Source: an uncultured Propionibacteriaceae bacterium
GTDB lineage: Bacteria > Actinomycetota > Actinomycetes > Propionibacteriales > Propionibacteriaceae
Assembly: GCA_937926975.1 (NCBI GenBank)
Contig: CALBCJ010000015.1
Coordinates: forward strand, 1 to 30,817
DNA length: 30,817 bases
Direction: 5' to 3'
The position numbers were made by a program, and so were the translations under genes. The first letter of the stretch is position 1, and the number at the start of each line of letters is the position of its first letter. Shown one piece after another: positions 5,601 to 14,146 of the stretch. Under the pieces are notes generated by a model. It was not told the DNA's origin and searched no databases. It saw nothing but the letters and a program-made list of their open reading frames with translations.

Positions 5601-7292
5601 ATGACCACCACTCCTGTGCGCCCGCGCGCGCCCCGGCCCCCGCGAAGCAACGGCCAGTGGGCCGTCGACGGCCGTACCCCGCTCAACGCGAACGAGGCCT
5701 TCAAGGCGGAGTCCGACATCCTCACTGTCCGTGACCGGATCCTCGCCACGTACGCCCGGGAGGGCTTCGACTCGATCCCCAGCGACGACCTCCACGGCCG
5801 TTTCCGCTGGTGGGGCCTGTACACCCAGCGCAGGCCCGGCATCGACGGCGGCCGGACCGCCCAGCTGGAGCCCCACGAGCTGGAGGACCGGTACTTCATG
5901 CTGCGCATCCGCCTCGACGGCGGCGCCATCACCCGCGAGCAGATCCGTACCCTGGCGGGCATCTCCCGCGACTTCGGGCGCGGCACCGCCGACATCACCG
6001 ACCGCCAGAACATCCAGTACCACTGGATCCGGGTCGAGGACGTGCCGACGATCTGGGAGCGCGTCGAGGCCTCCGGGATGCGCACCATCGAGGCCTGCGG
6101 CGACTGCCCCCGGGTGATCCTCGGCTCCCCGGTCGCCGGGATCGCCGCCGACGAGCTGATCGACCCCACCCCCGCCATCGACGCGATCACCAGGCGCTTC
6201 CTCGGCGACCCCGAGCTCGCGAACCTCCCCCGCAAGTTCAAGACCGCCATCACCGGGCACCCCAGCCACGACGTGGTCCACGAGATCAACGACGTCTCGT
6301 TCGTGGCCGTCCAGCACCCCGAGCTCGGCACCGGCTACGACCTCTGGGCTGGCGGCGGGCTGTCGACATCGGCCCGGCTGGCCGAGCGGCTCGGCGCGTT
6401 CGTCGCTCCTGACCAGGTTGTCGACGTGTGGCACGGCATGATCCGGGTCTTCCGTGACTACGGCTACCGCCGGCTGCGCAACAAGGCCCGCCTGAAGTAC
6501 CTCCTTGCCGACTGGGGGCCCGAGAAGCTGCGCCAGGTGCTGCAGGACGAGTACCTCGGCTTCGCCCTGCCCGACGGTCCCGAGGCCCTGCCGGACGGCT
6601 CCCCCAGTGACCACATCGGCGTCCACGCCCAGCGGGACGGCCTCTTCTACATCGGCGCTGCCCCCACCGTCGGCCGCCTCGGCGGCGATGTCCTGGACGG
6701 CCTCGCCGAGGTCATGGAGCGTGTCGGCTCCGACCGGGTCCGGTTCACCCCGCACCAGAAGCTGCTGCTCCTCGACGTACCGGAGGACAGGGTCGACGAC
6801 GCGGTCGCCGACCTGGCCGCGCTCGGGCTGGAGGCCAGGCCCGGACCGTTCCGCCGCAGCACCATGGCCTGCACCGGGATCGAGTTCTGCAAGCTCGCGA
6901 TCGTCGACACCAAGGCCACCGCCGCCCGCGCCGCCGCCGACCTTGACACGCGCCTGGCCGACCTTGACCTCGACGGGCAGGTCCAGCTCAGCATCAACGG
7001 CTGCCCGAACTCGTGCGTCCGGATCCAGACCTCCGACATCGGCCTCAAGGGGCAGCTCATCACCAGCGAGGGCGTCCAGGTCCCCGGCTTCCAGGTGCAC
7101 CTGGGCGGCGGGCTCGCCACCAACGGCCGCCCCGAGGCCGGCCTGGGCCGCACCGTACGCGGCCTCAAGGTCCCGGCCACCGGGGTCGCCGACTACGTCG
7201 AGCGGGTCGTCCGCCGCTGGCACGCCGGCAGGGACGAGGGGGAGTCCTTCGCCGCCTGGGCCCACCGGGTAGGCGAGGAGGAGCTGTCATGA
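5601..7292 (+). CDS. Ferredoxin-dependent assimilatory sulfite reductase
   Basis: The 563-residue protein matches the nitrite/sulfite reductase hemoprotein family in length and plan: two ferredoxin-like half-domains and two siroheme/4Fe-4S halves. The cluster ligands are visible as Cys424 and Cys430 (C-X5-C in ACTGIEFCK) and Cys468 and Cys472 (NGCPNSC). DRQNIQYHW near residue 134 is the conserved siroheme-binding region. The enzyme reduces sulfite to sulfide with six electrons. Nitrite reductases share the fold, but the neighbours cysH, cysD and cysN make sulfite the substrate. The start has only a weak ribosome-binding site, in keeping with control by the upstream leader. The stop overlaps the cysH ATG (ATGA). 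Confidence 0.95.
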   Translation: MTTTPVRPRAPRPPRSNGQWAVDGRTPLNANEAFKAESDILTVRDRILATYAREGFDSIPSDDLHGRFRWWGLYTQRRPGIDGGRTAQLEPHELEDRYFMLRIRLDGGAITREQIRTLAGISRDFGRGTADITDRQNIQYHWIRVEDVPTIWERVEASGMRTIEACGDCPRVILGSPVAGIAADELIDPTPAIDAITRRFLGDPELANLPRKFKTAITGHPSHDVVHEINDVSFVAVQHPELGTGYDLWAGGGLSTSARLAERLGAFVAPDQVVDVWHGMIRVFRDYGYRRLRNKARLKYLLADWGPEKLRQVLQDEYLGFALPDGPEALPDGSPSDHIGVHAQRDGLFYIGAAPTVGRLGGDVLDGLAEVMERVGSDRVRFTPHQKLLLLDVPEDRVDDAVADLAALGLEARPGPFRRSTMACTGIEFCKLAIVDTKATAARAAADLDTRLADLDLDGQVQLSINGCPNSCVRIQTSDIGLKGQLITSEGVQVPGFQVHLGGGLATNGRPEAGLGRTVRGLKVPATGVADYVERVVRRWHAGRDEGESFAAWAHRVGEEELS

Positions 7293-8047
7293 ACCTGATC
7301 AGCCTCGCCTCCCTGGCCCCGGCCGGTCCGCGCCGAGACCCCGTACGGGAGCGCAGCGCCGACGAGCTGCGGGCCCTGGCCGCCGAGGGCGCTGCCCGCT
7401 TCGACGGGGAGCACCCGGCCGAGGACGTCGTCGCCTGGGCGGCTGCCACCTTCGGTGACCGGGCCGCGGTCGCCTGCTCGATGGCCGCCGACACCGTCCT
7501 CGCGTCCCTGGTCAGCACGCATATCCCGGGAGTCAGCACGCTCTTTCTCGACACCGGGTACCACTTCGGCGAGACCCTGGCCCTGCGCGGGCAGCTCGAG
7601 TCCGCGTTGCCGGTCCAGGTCGTCGACGTCCTGCCCGAGCAGACGGTCGAGGAGCAGGACGCCGCGTACGGTGCCCGCCTGTACGAGCGGGACCCGCAGC
7701 TGTGCTGCCGCCTGCGCAAGGTCGAGCCACTGGCCCGCCAGCTCCAGTCGTACGAGGCCTGGTTCACCGGCGTCCGCCGCGACGAGGCCCCCACCAGGTC
7801 AAGCACCCCGCTGGTCGCGTACGACGAGCGCCACGGCCTGGTGAAGATCAACCCCCTGGCGTACTGGAGCCTCGACGACGTCCTCGACTACGCCGAGCGC
7901 AACCTCGTCCCCGTCAACTCGCTCCTCGGCGAGGGCTACCCGTCGATCGGCTGCGCCACCTGCACCCGCCGGCCGGCCCCGGGCGAGGACCCGCGCGCCG
8001 GCCGCTGGGCCGGGCTGGCCAAGACCGAGTGCGGCATCCACCTGTGA
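7289..8047 (+). CDS. cysH: Iron-sulfur APS/PAPS reductase
   Basis: The product has 252 residues from ATG 7289, which overlaps the upstream stop and has GGAGGAG before it; longer in-frame starts lie inside the sulfite reductase gene. It carries the 4Fe-4S set of APS-type reductases: the Cys139-Cys140 pair in LCCRLRKVEPL and Cys222/Cys225 in GCATC, plus the C-terminal KTECGIH motif with the nucleophilic Cys248. Known members with these cysteines reduce adenylyl sulfate directly to sulfite using thioredoxin. No APS kinase gene is found here and CysN has no kinase fusion, which fits use of APS rather than PAPS. Confidence 0.95.
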   Translation: MNLISLASLAPAGPRRDPVRERSADELRALAAEGAARFDGEHPAEDVVAWAAATFGDRAAVACSMAADTVLASLVSTHIPGVSTLFLDTGYHFGETLALRGQLESALPVQVVDVLPEQTVEEQDAAYGARLYERDPQLCCRLRKVEPLARQLQSYEAWFTGVRRDEAPTRSSTPLVAYDERHGLVKINPLAYWSLDDVLDYAERNLVPVNSLLGEGYPSIGCATCTRRPAPGEDPRAGRWAGLAKTECGIHL

Positions 8048-8055
8048 GAGGAACC

Positions 8056-8964
8056 ATGAGCCACTCCCCTCTGACAGCCGGCAACCTCGACCTGCTGGAG
8101 GCCGAGGCGATGCTGGTCATCCGCGAGGTCGTCGCCGAGCTGGAGCGTCCCGTCATCCTGTTCTCCGGCGGGAAGGACTCCGCGGTCCTGCTCCACGTCG
8201 CCCTCCAGGCGTACGACCCGGCGAGGCCGCCGATCGCCCTGCTGCACGTCGACACCGGCCACAACTTCCCCGAGGTCCTCGACTACCGCGACCGGGTCGC
8301 CGAGCGGTACGGGCTGCGGCTGGAGGTCGCCCGGGTGCAGGACTACATCGACGACGGCCGGCTCACCGAGCGCGCCGACGGCACCCGCAACCCGCTGCAG
8401 ACCCTTCCGCTGCTCGACGCGATCGCCGAGCACCGCTTCGACGCCGTCTTCGGCGGGGCCCGCCGAGACGAGGAGAAGGCCCGCGCGAAGGAGCGGATCG
8501 TCAGCCTCCGCAGCGAGTTCGGCCAGTGGGACCCACGCGGTCAGCGGCCTGAGCTGTGGAGCCTGTTCAACCCGCGCCACCGCCCCGGCGAGCACGTACG
8601 GGTCTTTCCGCTGAGCAACTGGACCGAGCTCGACGTGTGGCGCTACATCGAGCGCGAGGGCATCGAGCTGCCGAGCCTGTACTTCGCCCACGACCGTGAG
8701 GTCTTCTCCCGCGACGGGATGTGGCTGGCGGTCGGCGAGCACAGCACGCTGCGCCCCGGTGAGGTCCCCGAGCGTCGCACCGTCCGCTACCGCACGGTCG
8801 GCGACATGTCCTGCACCGGCGCGGTCGACTCCACCGCGACCAGCATCGCCGAGATCGTCCGCGAGACCGCCCTGACCACCGTCAGCGAGCGCGGCGCCAC
8901 CCGCGCCGACGACCGCCTCACCGAGGCCGCCATGGAGGACCGCAAGAAGGAGGGCTACTTCTGA
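8056..8964 (+). CDS. cysD: Sulfate adenylyltransferase subunit 2
   Basis: The product has 302 residues, the usual CysD length. It shows the PP-loop SGGKDS at residues 37-42, the following HVDTGHNFPEV segment, FGGARRDEEKARAKER, and the terminal KKEGYF that marks the family. CysD makes APS from sulfate and ATP, with GTP hydrolysis in CysN driving the reaction. The start is ATG 8056 with GAGAGGAA upstream; a longer in-frame extension overlaps cysH and is discarded. The stop overlaps the cysN start (TGATG). Confidence 0.96.
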   Translation: MSHSPLTAGNLDLLEAEAMLVIREVVAELERPVILFSGGKDSAVLLHVALQAYDPARPPIALLHVDTGHNFPEVLDYRDRVAERYGLRLEVARVQDYIDDGRLTERADGTRNPLQTLPLLDAIAEHRFDAVFGGARRDEEKARAKERIVSLRSEFGQWDPRGQRPELWSLFNPRHRPGEHVRVFPLSNWTELDVWRYIEREGIELPSLYFAHDREVFSRDGMWLAVGEHSTLRPGEVPERRTVRYRTVGDMSCTGAVDSTATSIAEIVRETALTTVSERGATRADDRLTEAAMEDRKKEGYF

Positions 8965-10310
8965 TGAGCACCTCAACTCTCCTGCGGCTCGCTACCGCCG
9001 GCAGCGTCGACGACGGCAAGTCCACCCTGGTCGGGCGGCTTCTCCACGACTCCAAGTCGGTCATGGCCGACCAGATCGCGGCCGTCGAGCGCGCCAGCCT
9101 GGACCGTGGCCTGACCGCCGCCGACCTGGCGCTGCTGACCGACGGGCTGCGCGCCGAGCGCGAGCAGGGCATCACGATCGACGTCGCGTACCGCTACTTC
9201 GCGACCGCGCGGCGCTCCTTCATCCTCGCTGACTGCCCGGGCCACGTGCAGTACACCCGCAACACCGTGACCGGGTCGTCGACCGCCGACGTCGTCGTGC
9301 TGCTCGCCGACATCCGCCACGGGGTCGTCGAGCAGACCCGGCGGCACCTGGCCGTCGTCCACCTGCTGCGGGTCCCGCAGGTCATCATCGCGGTCAACAA
9401 GATCGACCTGGTCGACTACGACGAGGCCGCCTTCCGCGCCGTCGACCAGCAGGTCCGAGCCCTGGCCGAGCAGCTCGGGGTCGACCACGTCCACACCATC
9501 CCGGTCTCCGCGCTGGCCGGTGCCAACGTGGTCGAGGTCTCTGAGAAGACGCCCTGGTACGACGGCCCGTCGCTGCTCGGGCTGCTGGAGGAGCTGCCGG
9601 TCGAGGCGGAGGAGCTCGCCGCCGACCGCGACGTACGCCTTCCCGTCCAGACCGTGCTGCGCCCGCAGCACGGGGCCCGCGACCCGCGCTTCGTCGAGTA
9701 CCGGGGCTACGCCGGCCCGGTCACCCAGGGCACCCTCGCCGTCGGCGACAAGGTCCGAGTGCTGCCGTCGGGCCTGGTCAGTACGGTGACCGGGATCCGG
9801 GTCGGCCAGCGGGAGGTCGACCGGGCGCCGGCTCCGCTGTCGGTCGCGGTCGAGCTGGCCGACAGCATCGACATCGCCCGGGGCGACGTCATCGTCGCGG
9901 GGGAGCCGCTGCCGGTCGTCGCCAGGGACGTCGAGGCGACCCTGTGCTGGCTGTCGGACCGGCCGCTGCGGCCTCGTGCCCGGCTGCTGCTGAAGCACCT
10001 CACTCAGACCACCCAGGTCGTCGTTGACGACATCACCGGGGTCCTCGACCTGGACGCTCTCGTGTCCCGCCCGGCTGACGTGCTCGGCCTCAACGACCTG
10101 GGCCGGGTCCGGCTGAGACTGGCCTCGCCGATCATCGCCGAGACGTACGGGCAGTCGCGCCACACCGGCGCGTTCCTGCTGATCGACCCGAGCGACGGGT
10201 CGACGCTGGCCGCAGGCATGATCCGCGACGCCCGCAACCCTGACGCCGCGCACGAGGCCGACGTACGCCTCGCCGCCCGCGCCGAAGCCGCCCAGGACTG
10301 GGTTATCTAG
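8964..10310 (+). CDS. cysN: Sulfate adenylyltransferase subunit 1 (GTPase)
   Basis: This 448-residue EF-Tu-like GTPase has the P-loop GSVDDGKS at 13-20, the G3 motif DCPGH at 90-94 and NKID at 145-148, followed by two beta-barrel domains. It activates CysD. Some actinobacterial CysN proteins are fused to an APS kinase domain (CysC) and reach about 600 residues; this one ends without it. That agrees with direct use of APS by the iron-sulfur CysH. The gene overlaps cysD by one base and is 15 nt from the permease gene. Confidence 0.96.
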   Translation: MSTSTLLRLATAGSVDDGKSTLVGRLLHDSKSVMADQIAAVERASLDRGLTAADLALLTDGLRAEREQGITIDVAYRYFATARRSFILADCPGHVQYTRNTVTGSSTADVVVLLADIRHGVVEQTRRHLAVVHLLRVPQVIIAVNKIDLVDYDEAAFRAVDQQVRALAEQLGVDHVHTIPVSALAGANVVEVSEKTPWYDGPSLLGLLEELPVEAEELAADRDVRLPVQTVLRPQHGARDPRFVEYRGYAGPVTQGTLAVGDKVRVLPSGLVSTVTGIRVGQREVDRAPAPLSVAVELADSIDIARGDVIVAGEPLPVVARDVEATLCWLSDRPLRPRARLLLKHLTQTTQVVVDDITGVLDLDALVSRPADVLGLNDLGRVRLRLASPIIAETYGQSRHTGAFLLIDPSDGSTLAAGMIRDARNPDAAHEADVRLAARAEAAQDWVI

Positions 10311-10325
10311 GAGCCACGAGGGATT

Positions 10326-11249
10326 ATGCGCAAACTCATCGTTCTCGCGGTCGTGGGGCTGCTGGCGCAGCTCGTCGACGGTGCCCTCGGGATGGGCTAC
10401 GGGGTGACGTCCACGTCGCTGATGCTGGTCGCTGGGCTGACGCCGGCGACCGCGTCGGCCTCGGTCCACCTGGCCGAGCTCGGCGCGAACCTGGTCTCGG
10501 GCTTCTCGCACCACAAGCTCGGGAACACTGACTGGAGGCTGACGATCCAGCTCGGCATCCCCGGTGCCGTCGGCGCGCTCGCCGGCGCGACGTTCCTGTC
10601 CCGCCTGTCGACCGCTGCCGCCACCCCGGTCATGGCCGGGATCCTGCTGCTGCTCGGCGCCTACCTGCTGTGGCGGTTCGTTCGGGTGGCCGGCCAGAGG
10701 CAGGTCCTGCGGCCCGGGCGTCTGCGCTCGGGGTTCCTGACCCCGCTCGGGCTGCTCGGCGGGTTCGTCGACGCCACCGGCGGCGGGGGCTGGGGCCCGG
10801 TGTCAACAACGGCCCTGCTGGTCGCGGGCCGGACGAAGCCGCGTACGGTCGTCGGGTCGGTCGACACCTCCGAGCTGCTGGTGACGGTGTTCGCGTCGCT
10901 CGGCTTCCTGCTCGGGCTGGGGACGGCGGGGGTGAACCTCGGCTTCGTCGCGGCGCTGCTGGTCGGCGGGGTCGTGGCGGCTCCGCTGGCGGCGTGGCTT
11001 GTCAGCCGGCTTCCGGCAGCGGTTCTGGGGACCGCCGCCGGTGGGATCATCGTCCTGACCAACCTGCGGACCCTCCTCGCGGCCGTCCACACGCCGGGGA
11101 CCGCGCTGGTCGTGGTGCTGGTCGCGGTCGCGGCGCTCGCGGCGGTGCAGGTCGTACGGGCGGTGCTGCGGCACCGGTCGCTGACGGCGCGGCTGCGCGC
11201 GGAGGCGGCCGGGCTGGCGGAGCCGGAGCTGGTGAGGGCGGCCGCATGA
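10326..11249 (+). CDS. TauE/SafE-family sulfite exporter-like membrane protein
   Basis: The 307-residue protein is strongly hydrophobic with about eight predicted membrane segments. It has the family's N-terminal helix with QLVDGALGMGYGVTSTS and the internal repeat GGFVDATGGGGWGPVSTT near residue 140. TauE/SafE proteins move sulfite, sulfonates or other sulfur-containing anions. Its place between cysN and the chelatase suggests export of excess sulfite or uptake of a sulfur compound; direction cannot be read from sequence. GAGGGA lies before the ATG. The stop overlaps the next start (ATGA). Confidence 0.9.
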   Translation: MRKLIVLAVVGLLAQLVDGALGMGYGVTSTSLMLVAGLTPATASASVHLAELGANLVSGFSHHKLGNTDWRLTIQLGIPGAVGALAGATFLSRLSTAAATPVMAGILLLLGAYLLWRFVRVAGQRQVLRPGRLRSGFLTPLGLLGGFVDATGGGGWGPVSTTALLVAGRTKPRTVVGSVDTSELLVTVFASLGFLLGLGTAGVNLGFVAALLVGGVVAAPLAAWLVSRLPAAVLGTAAGGIIVLTNLRTLLAAVHTPGTALVVVLVAVAALAAVQVVRAVLRHRSLTARLRAEAAGLAEPELVRAAA

Positions 11250-11902
11250 GCATCGTGCTGGCCGTGCACGGCTCCCGCTCCCGGGACGGGCAGGAGACGA
11301 TCGCCGAGGTCGCCGCGCAGGTGGCGCGGGTGTCCGGCGACGACGTCCAGGTCGGCTGGGTCGACGTGCTGACCCCGACGCTGGGCGAGGTTCTTGCCGG
11401 GCTGGAGCGCCCTGTGGTCGTGCCGTGGCTTGTCTCAGGCGGGTACCACCTGAGCGCTGACGTTCATGACGTGGTCGGGCGCTCTGGGAGCAGGGCTGTG
11501 GTCACCGAGCCGCTGGGGGAGTCGCCGGCGCTGGTCACGGCGCTGCTCGACCGTCTCGCCGAGGTCGAGACGACCGGCCCGGTGGTCCTGGCCTGGGCGG
11601 GGTCGTCGGTGGCCGAGGCCCGGCGCCGGGTCGCGCGGACAGCGGCCCGCCTGGCGGCGGTGACCGGACGCGCCGTCGAGCCGGTCGCGCTCGCCTCGGG
11701 GCTGGAGCGGGCCCAGCGGATCGCGGCGTCGGTCACCGGCGGCGCCCCACCGGTGGTGCTGTCCCTGCTGCTGGCGCCGGGCTTCTTCTACGAGCGTGCG
11801 AAGCGCCTGGGGGGCACCATCACCGAGCCGGTCGGTGCGCACCCGGCCGTGGTCGAGTGGGCGGCCCGGGCCGGCGCGATGCGGCTTCGGGCAGCGGGCT
11901 AG
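11246..11902 (+). CDS. CbiX-like sirohydrochlorin chelatase
   Basis: The product from ATG 11246 has 218 residues. It begins with the chelatase motif VLAVHGSRS (metal-binding His8) and has GGYHLSADVHD with His68 and His74, as in CbiX/SirB class II chelatases. In known members two histidines hold the metal inserted into sirohydrochlorin. In a sulfite reductase operon the likely product is siroheme, so the metal would be iron. The C-terminal half repeats the fold but keeps AWAGSS in place of the HGSR motif. A longer in-frame extension to 10670 overlaps the permease gene and is rejected. Final gene of the operon. Confidence 0.88.
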   Translation: MSIVLAVHGSRSRDGQETIAEVAAQVARVSGDDVQVGWVDVLTPTLGEVLAGLERPVVVPWLVSGGYHLSADVHDVVGRSGSRAVVTEPLGESPALVTALLDRLAEVETTGPVVLAWAGSSVAEARRRVARTAARLAAVTGRAVEPVALASGLERAQRIAASVTGGAPPVVLSLLLAPGFFYERAKRLGGTITEPVGAHPAVVEWAARAGAMRLRAAG

Positions 11903-11923
11903 CGGCCACGCGGCTCTCGGGCG

Positions 11924-11961
11924 CCCGCCAGACGTCAGGCTGTATCCCCTGGTCAGGCGGG
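11924..11961. terminator. Possible bidirectional hairpin between convergent genes
   Basis: CCCGCC (11924-11929) pairs with GGCGGG (11956-11961), and after an A/A mismatch GAC pairs with GTC. The right arm overlaps the end of the LysR gene. It lies between the convergent chelatase and LysR genes. The stem is short and the loop is long, so support is weak. Confidence 0.3.
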
Positions 11962-12867
11962 ACTAGAGGCTGCGGCGATGGCCTTCAGGGCCGACAGGGT
12001 GGCGGCGACGGCCGGGACCCGGCTGAGGTCGTCGGTCGTGACGACGTCGATCTCGCGGACTGTCGCCTGCCTTAGCGGCCGGACTACGACGTCAGCGTTG
12101 CGAGTGGCCTGGCGGATCAGGTCGGGGATCAGGGCGACGCCGAGGCCGGCGGCGACGAACCCCTGGACGGCGACGTAGTCCTCGGTCTCGAAGGACAGCC
12201 GCGGCTGGTAGCCGACAGCGCCGGTGGCCTGGAGCAGGTGGCCCCGGCAGCGGGGGCAGCCGGCGATCCAGTCGGCGTCGCTGAGGTCGGCGAGGTCGAC
12301 GGTGTCGGCCTCCGCGAGCGGGTGGGCCCGCGGTAGTGCGACTCCCACCTTCTCGGTCAGCAGGTGGTGGACGACGAAGTCGTCGAGGTCCTCCCCGCGG
12401 GCTACCGGCGAGCCGGGGTACGAGAAGACCACTCCGAGGTCGCAGTCACCGGCGCGCAGGGCGGTGATCGCCTCGGGCGGCTCGGCCTCGGTGAACGAGA
12501 CCTGCACGCCAGGGTGCTCGCGGCGTACCTGCGCCAGCGCCCGAGGGACCAGGGCGACTGACGACGACGGGAACGCCATCAGCCGTACCCGCCCGACCCG
12601 GAGCCCGGCGATCGCGGCGATGTCGTCCTCAGCCTGGGTGAGCGCGGCGATCACGGGTACGGCCGCCTGGGCCAGCACCTCGCCCGCCTCGGTCAGCCGA
12701 ACCGACCGCCCGACGCGCTCCACGAGTACGGTCCCGAGCCGCTGCTCCATCCGCTTGACCATCTGCGAGACGGCAGGCTGCGAGTAGCCCAGGTGCAGCG
12801 CGGCTGCGGTGAAGCTCCCGTGGTCGGCGATGGCGCGGATCACTCGCAGGCCACCAGCGTCGATCAT
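11953..12867 (-). CDS. LysR-family transcriptional regulator
   Basis: The product has 304 residues, typical for LysR. The N-terminal helix-turn-helix is visible at about residues 18-38 (SFTAAALHLGYSQPAVSQMV), followed by a linker helix and a periplasmic-binding-like effector domain. An unusual CPRC motif (Cys204 and Cys207) lies in the effector domain. The gene converges on the sulfur operon, and LysR proteins such as CysB and Cbl are known sulfur regulators, so a role in the same pathway is possible but unproven. TAGACT (minus strand, 12874-12879) ends 6 nt before the ATG, predicting a leaderless mRNA. Confidence 0.92.
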   Translation of the reverse strand: MIDAGGLRVIRAIADHGSFTAAALHLGYSQPAVSQMVKRMEQRLGTVLVERVGRSVRLTEAGEVLAQAAVPVIAALTQAEDDIAAIAGLRVGRVRLMAFPSSSVALVPRALAQVRREHPGVQVSFTEAEPPEAITALRAGDCDLGVVFSYPGSPVARGEDLDDFVVHHLLTEKVGVALPRAHPLAEADTVDLADLSDADWIAGCPRCRGHLLQATGAVGYQPRLSFETEDYVAVQGFVAAGLGVALIPDLIRQATRNADVVVRPLRQATVREIDVVTTDDLSRVPAVAATLSALKAIAAASSPA

Positions 12868-13350
12868 GCCGGAAGTCTAGGCGGAGGCCCGTGCGCGCAG
12901 ACGGCGTGGAGCTTCTGCCGCGGTCAGCCCGGACTCGCCGGTCGGGTCGGTGAGCACCCGGTCCGCGGACGCCAGCGAGCCCCTTAAACGCGGCAACACT
13001 GAAACCCCTAGTCAGAACCCGGTCCGCGGACGCGAGTGAGCCACAGCCCGCTGGCGACCATCGCAGGGCAGGCGGCACAGCAACGGGCGGACCCCTGCTC
13101 GGGTGCCCCAGGGCGGGGCTGCTGGGGGCGGTGTGCCCGCTGGTGTGGGCACCATGTCGCGTGCGAACGGCCGCTGTACGCCGTTTGTGTGGTGTGCCCG
13201 CTGGTGGGCACCACCGCCCGGCCAGGGTGTCGTTCGGGTCGTCGTCGGGAAGGTCAGAAAGAGACCGTGCCGGCGCCAGGAGCCGGAGGGCCGTGCTCCG
13301 GGCCAGACCACCCGGCGTCCTGGCCCAGGGCACGACTCACACCAGGGAGG
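12868..13350. other. Intergenic interval with paired repeats 61 nt apart
   Basis: No gene is supported. CCCGGTCCGCGGACGC occurs at 12957-12972 and again at 13018-13033. GGTGTGCCCGCTGGTG occurs near 13130 and 13191; in both places GTGCCC and GGGCAC form a small hairpin (13133-13152 and 13194-13211). Both repeat pairs are offset by 61 nt. The -10 box of the LysR gene lies at the left end. Confidence 0.55.
12874..12879 (-). promoter_or_regulatory. -10 box for the LysR gene
   Basis: On the minus strand this reads TAGACT, with 6 nt to the ATG at 12867. It matches the leaderless promoter pattern of the window. Confidence 0.5.
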
Positions 13351-13668
13351 TCACCTGGGTGCCGAGCCGGTCACCACCGGGCCGCCGCGGGCGATCCAGC
13401 CCATGGTCCCTTCCTCGACGCTGACTGCGGTCCGCCCGAGCGCGGCGAGCAGGTCGGCTCCCACCTGGCTGCGCTGGCCGCTGCGGCAGATCACGTACAC
13501 GGTCTGGTCCTGGATCTCGCCGACCCGCTCCGGGAGCGACCCCAGCGGGATCAGCCGAGCGCCCGGGACGTGCCCCTCGGCGTACTCGTCGGGCTCGCGG
13601 ACGTCGACCAGCAGTACCGCGGGGTCGTACATCGCCTGGAACTCAGCCATCGGGATGGTCGTTGCCAT
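13351..13668 (-). CDS. Single-domain rhodanese-like sulfurtransferase
   Basis: The 105-residue product is one rhodanese domain: LLVDVREPDEYAEGHVPGA at about residues 19-37 and the active-site loop CRSGQRS with Cys61. Such proteins carry a persulfide on the cysteine and pass sulfur to thiols or cyanide. GAGGAG lies 6 nt before the ATG. Upstream lie interleaved complementary segments (13694-13739). The nearby sulfate assimilation genes make a sulfur role plausible. The final residues after GWIARGG are a short non-conserved tail. Confidence 0.93.
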   Translation of the reverse strand: MATTIPMAEFQAMYDPAVLLVDVREPDEYAEGHVPGARLIPLGSLPERVGEIQDQTVYVICRSGQRSQVGADLLAALGRTAVSVEEGTMGWIARGGPVVTGSAPR

Positions 13669-13693
13669 CTCAGCTCCTCAGTGCTGCGTTAGC

Positions 13694-13739
13694 GTGGGAC
13701 ACGAGGCCCCTTTCGGTCCCACCCAACCAGTGAGGGGCC
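13694..13739 (-). promoter_or_regulatory. Interleaved complementary segments upstream of rhodanese
   Basis: Two perfect 7-bp pairings are interleaved: GTGGGAC (13694-13700) with GTCCCAC (13716-13722), and GGCCCCT (13705-13711) with AGGGGCC (13733-13739). They can form either a compact pseudoknot or two mutually exclusive hairpins. The element lies 25-71 nt before the rhodanese ATG and after the small Cys-rich gene, so it could be a leader switch or a terminator. The stretch GGGAC-N4-GGCCC at 13696-13709 also resembles a DosR/DevR-type box with one mismatch. Confidence 0.45.
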
Positions 13740-13784
13740 CTCCCCGTCACCGCACGCCCGGACTCACCACCGCTCAGCCACCGG

Positions 13785-14006
13785 TCAGGGCAGCGAGGCG
13801 GTCGGACTGGCCGGGCCCCCCGGTGCCTGGCTCTTCCTGGCCGCGGCGCGGGCGGCGGCGCGCTTCTCAGCGAGACCCTCCTTGAGCTCTGGGTCGTCCA
13901 TCACCAGCCAGACCAGGCCGCAGTCCTGCGGTCCGGTCGCACCGGGGACGCACAGGCTGCAGCGGTCTCCCGGCCGCAGTGGGCACCGTGCCTGGGGCAG
14001 AGCCAT
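13785..14006 (-). CDS. Small Cys-rich conserved actinobacterial protein
   Basis: The 73-residue product has four cysteines (Cys8, 16, 19, 29) in a CPLRPGDRCSLC...GPQDCGLVWLVM pattern and then a basic, Ala/Arg-rich helical tail. I recall similar short proteins as conserved but uncharacterised in actinobacteria; the four cysteines could hold a metal. An AAGGAG ribosome-binding site lies 7 nt before the ATG, which settles the start. The gene is upstream of the rhodanese on the same strand, with 116 nt between them. No function is assigned. Confidence 0.75.
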   Translation of the reverse strand: MALPQARCPLRPGDRCSLCVPGATGPQDCGLVWLVMDDPELKEGLAEKRAAARAAARKSQAPGGPASPTASLP

Positions 14007-14146
14007 GATGCTCCTTCCGAGTCGCGTTCCCTACCGTACGCCGGTGCTGGCCTCCGTCCCCTCCCACGGCCGGCAGCCGGACGGCGAAAGACCGTGTGAC
14101 CCAGGGCTGGCCCCAGCTCCTGGACAAGCCGGCGCGAGCTATGCCG

